6,480 bases of DNA from Bacteroidota bacterium (GTDB lineage: Bacteria > Bacteroidota > Bacteroidia > NS11-12g > UBA9320), in assembly GCA_003484585.1 (NCBI GenBank), contig DNBZ01000097.1, forward strand, positions 1 to 6,480, given 5' to 3'. Of this stretch, positions 5,775 through 6,480 are shown piece after piece (positions within the stretch are counted from its first letter, which is position 1; each line of letters begins with the position of its first letter). The notes under the pieces were generated by a model, which was given only the letters and a program-made list of their open reading frames with translations, was not told the origin of the DNA and searched no databases. Made by a program: the position numbers and the translations under genes.

Positions 5775-6480
5775 GATTACTAAGCGACATATTGTTGGCC
5801 ATCGAGCCTATATCTACTCACGGTAGTGATGAGGTAAACATAGCTGGAATGACCTTAGATTCTCGAGCTGTAGAAGAGAACTATCTATTTGCTGCGACTA
5901 GAGGTGCTACTACAGACGGACATCTATATATAGAAAAGGCAATAGAGCTAGGAGCTACGGTAATACTGTGCGAAGAGATAGTTGCTCCCAAAGAGGGTGT
6001 CACATACATTTTAGTAGCAAATGCTGCTGAGTCACTCGGCTTATTAGCTTCTGAGTATTACGATAATCCAAGTAGAAACTTAAGCCTTATTGGGGTCACA
6101 GGCACCAATGGTAAAACGTCGATAGCGACTTTGCTTTATCAGTGTTTTATGAACCTAGGTCATAAATGTGGTTTGCTATCTACTATAAAGTATAGTATAG
6201 CTGGCACAGACACGGTAAGCACGCATACTACACCCAACAGTGTACGTATTAATGAACTGCTAGCAGAGATGGTAGATGCAGGATGCGAATATGCTTTTAT
6301 GGAAGTTAGCTCACATGCTTTGCACCAAAGCAGAACCGCAGGACTAGAATTTGATGGAGCGGTATTTACCAATATCACACATGACCACTTAGACTATCAC
6401 ACGGATTTTAAAGAATATCTATACACTAAAAAAAGACTTTTTGACGGGTTAAGCTTAGATGCATTTGCTCTAGTAAATAA
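5771..6480 (+). CDS. murE: UDP-N-acetylmuramoyl-tripeptide synthetase MurE, 5' part (truncated by window end)
   Basis: MurE is the cytoplasmic ligase that adds the third amino acid, usually meso-diaminopimelate in Gram-negative bacteria, to UDP-MurNAc-L-Ala-D-Glu using ATP. About 236 codons are visible, open to the right edge. The proposed start is TTG at 5771, overlapping the ftsI stop in TTGA. It places MTLDSR (residues 27-32) as far from the N-terminus as in known MurE, whereas the first in-frame ATG (5849) would delete the N-terminal strand. Seen motifs: substrate-binding DSR (30-32), the ATP P-loop VTGTNGKTS (109-117), HTTPN (152-156), MEVSSHAL (177-184), NITHDHLDYH (201-210), and a Lys at about 220 in YTKKRLF, likely the carbamylated lysine. 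The residues that would show the amino acid used (DNPR region) lie beyond the window, so diaminopimelate is inferred. No Shine-Dalgarno is evident; coupling to ftsI is likely. Confidence 0.93.
   Translation, partial: MRLLSDILLAIEPISTHGSDEVNIAGMTLDSRAVEENYLFAATRGATTDGHLYIEKAIELGATVILCEEIVAPKEGVTYILVANAAESLGLLASEYYDNPSRNLSLIGVTGTNGKTSIATLLYQCFMNLGHKCGLLSTIKYSIAGTDTVSTHTTPNSVRINELLAEMVDAGCEYAFMEVSSHALHQSRTAGLEFDGAVFTNITHDHLDYHTDFKEYLYTKKRLFDGLSLDAFALVN

Noticed and set aside
6160..6378. Minus-strand 72-codon frame.
   Set aside because: It lies opposite the conserved MurE core, whose motifs account for the sequence.
1..6480. Search for a mobile element, CRISPR array, tRNA or rRNA gene, defence system or other new system.
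   Set aside because: None is seen. The window is a conserved housekeeping region with intact genes and no sign of transfer.

Overview
The window looks like chromosomal DNA of a member of the Bacteroidota, of moderate to low G+C (roughly 40% by eye). Four things point there: the gene order mraZ - rsmH - short FtsL-like gene - class B PBP with a C-terminal PASTA domain - murE; a TAnnTTTG promoter element (the Bacteroidota -7 motif) in front of mraZ; very few Shine-Dalgarno sequences; and the style of the protein sequences. I cannot assign a class or genus from the sequence alone.

Layout: positions 53-535 (+) encode a small unrecognised lipoprotein. It converges on rlmF (minus strand, 618-1604 with the ATG preferred here), which encodes the 23S rRNA m6A1618 methyltransferase. 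A 38-nt palindrome at 558-595 sits between the two 3' ends and is probably a bidirectional terminator. A gap of about 425 bp (1605-2029) separates the divergent rlmF and mraZ genes. It holds three tandem MraZ boxes (exact 10-bp period, 1961-1990) directly upstream of a perfect TAnnTTTG element (2000-2007).

From 2030 to the right edge runs the first part of a dcw (division and cell wall) operon, all on the plus strand. mraZ encodes the cluster regulator. rsmH encodes the 16S rRNA m4C1402 methyltransferase. An FtsL-like membrane coiled-coil gene follows, then ftsI (septal transpeptidase) and murE (peptidoglycan precursor ligase, cut by the window end). Every junction overlaps, by 8, 1, 8 and 4 bp, which predicts one transcript with translational coupling. 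The murE gene starts at a TTG inside the ftsI stop region and is easily missed because it has no stop codon in the window.

Together the operon genes couple autoregulation (MraZ), ribosome decoding-centre modification (RsmH), divisome scaffolding (FtsL-like), septal cross-linking (FtsI) and stem-peptide synthesis (MurE). I found no sign of a new system, mobile element, CRISPR array or RNA gene. The points worth a second look are regulatory details (MraZ box placement, start-codon choices, a Shine-Dalgarno embedded in the mraZ 3' end) and the unrecognised lipoprotein.
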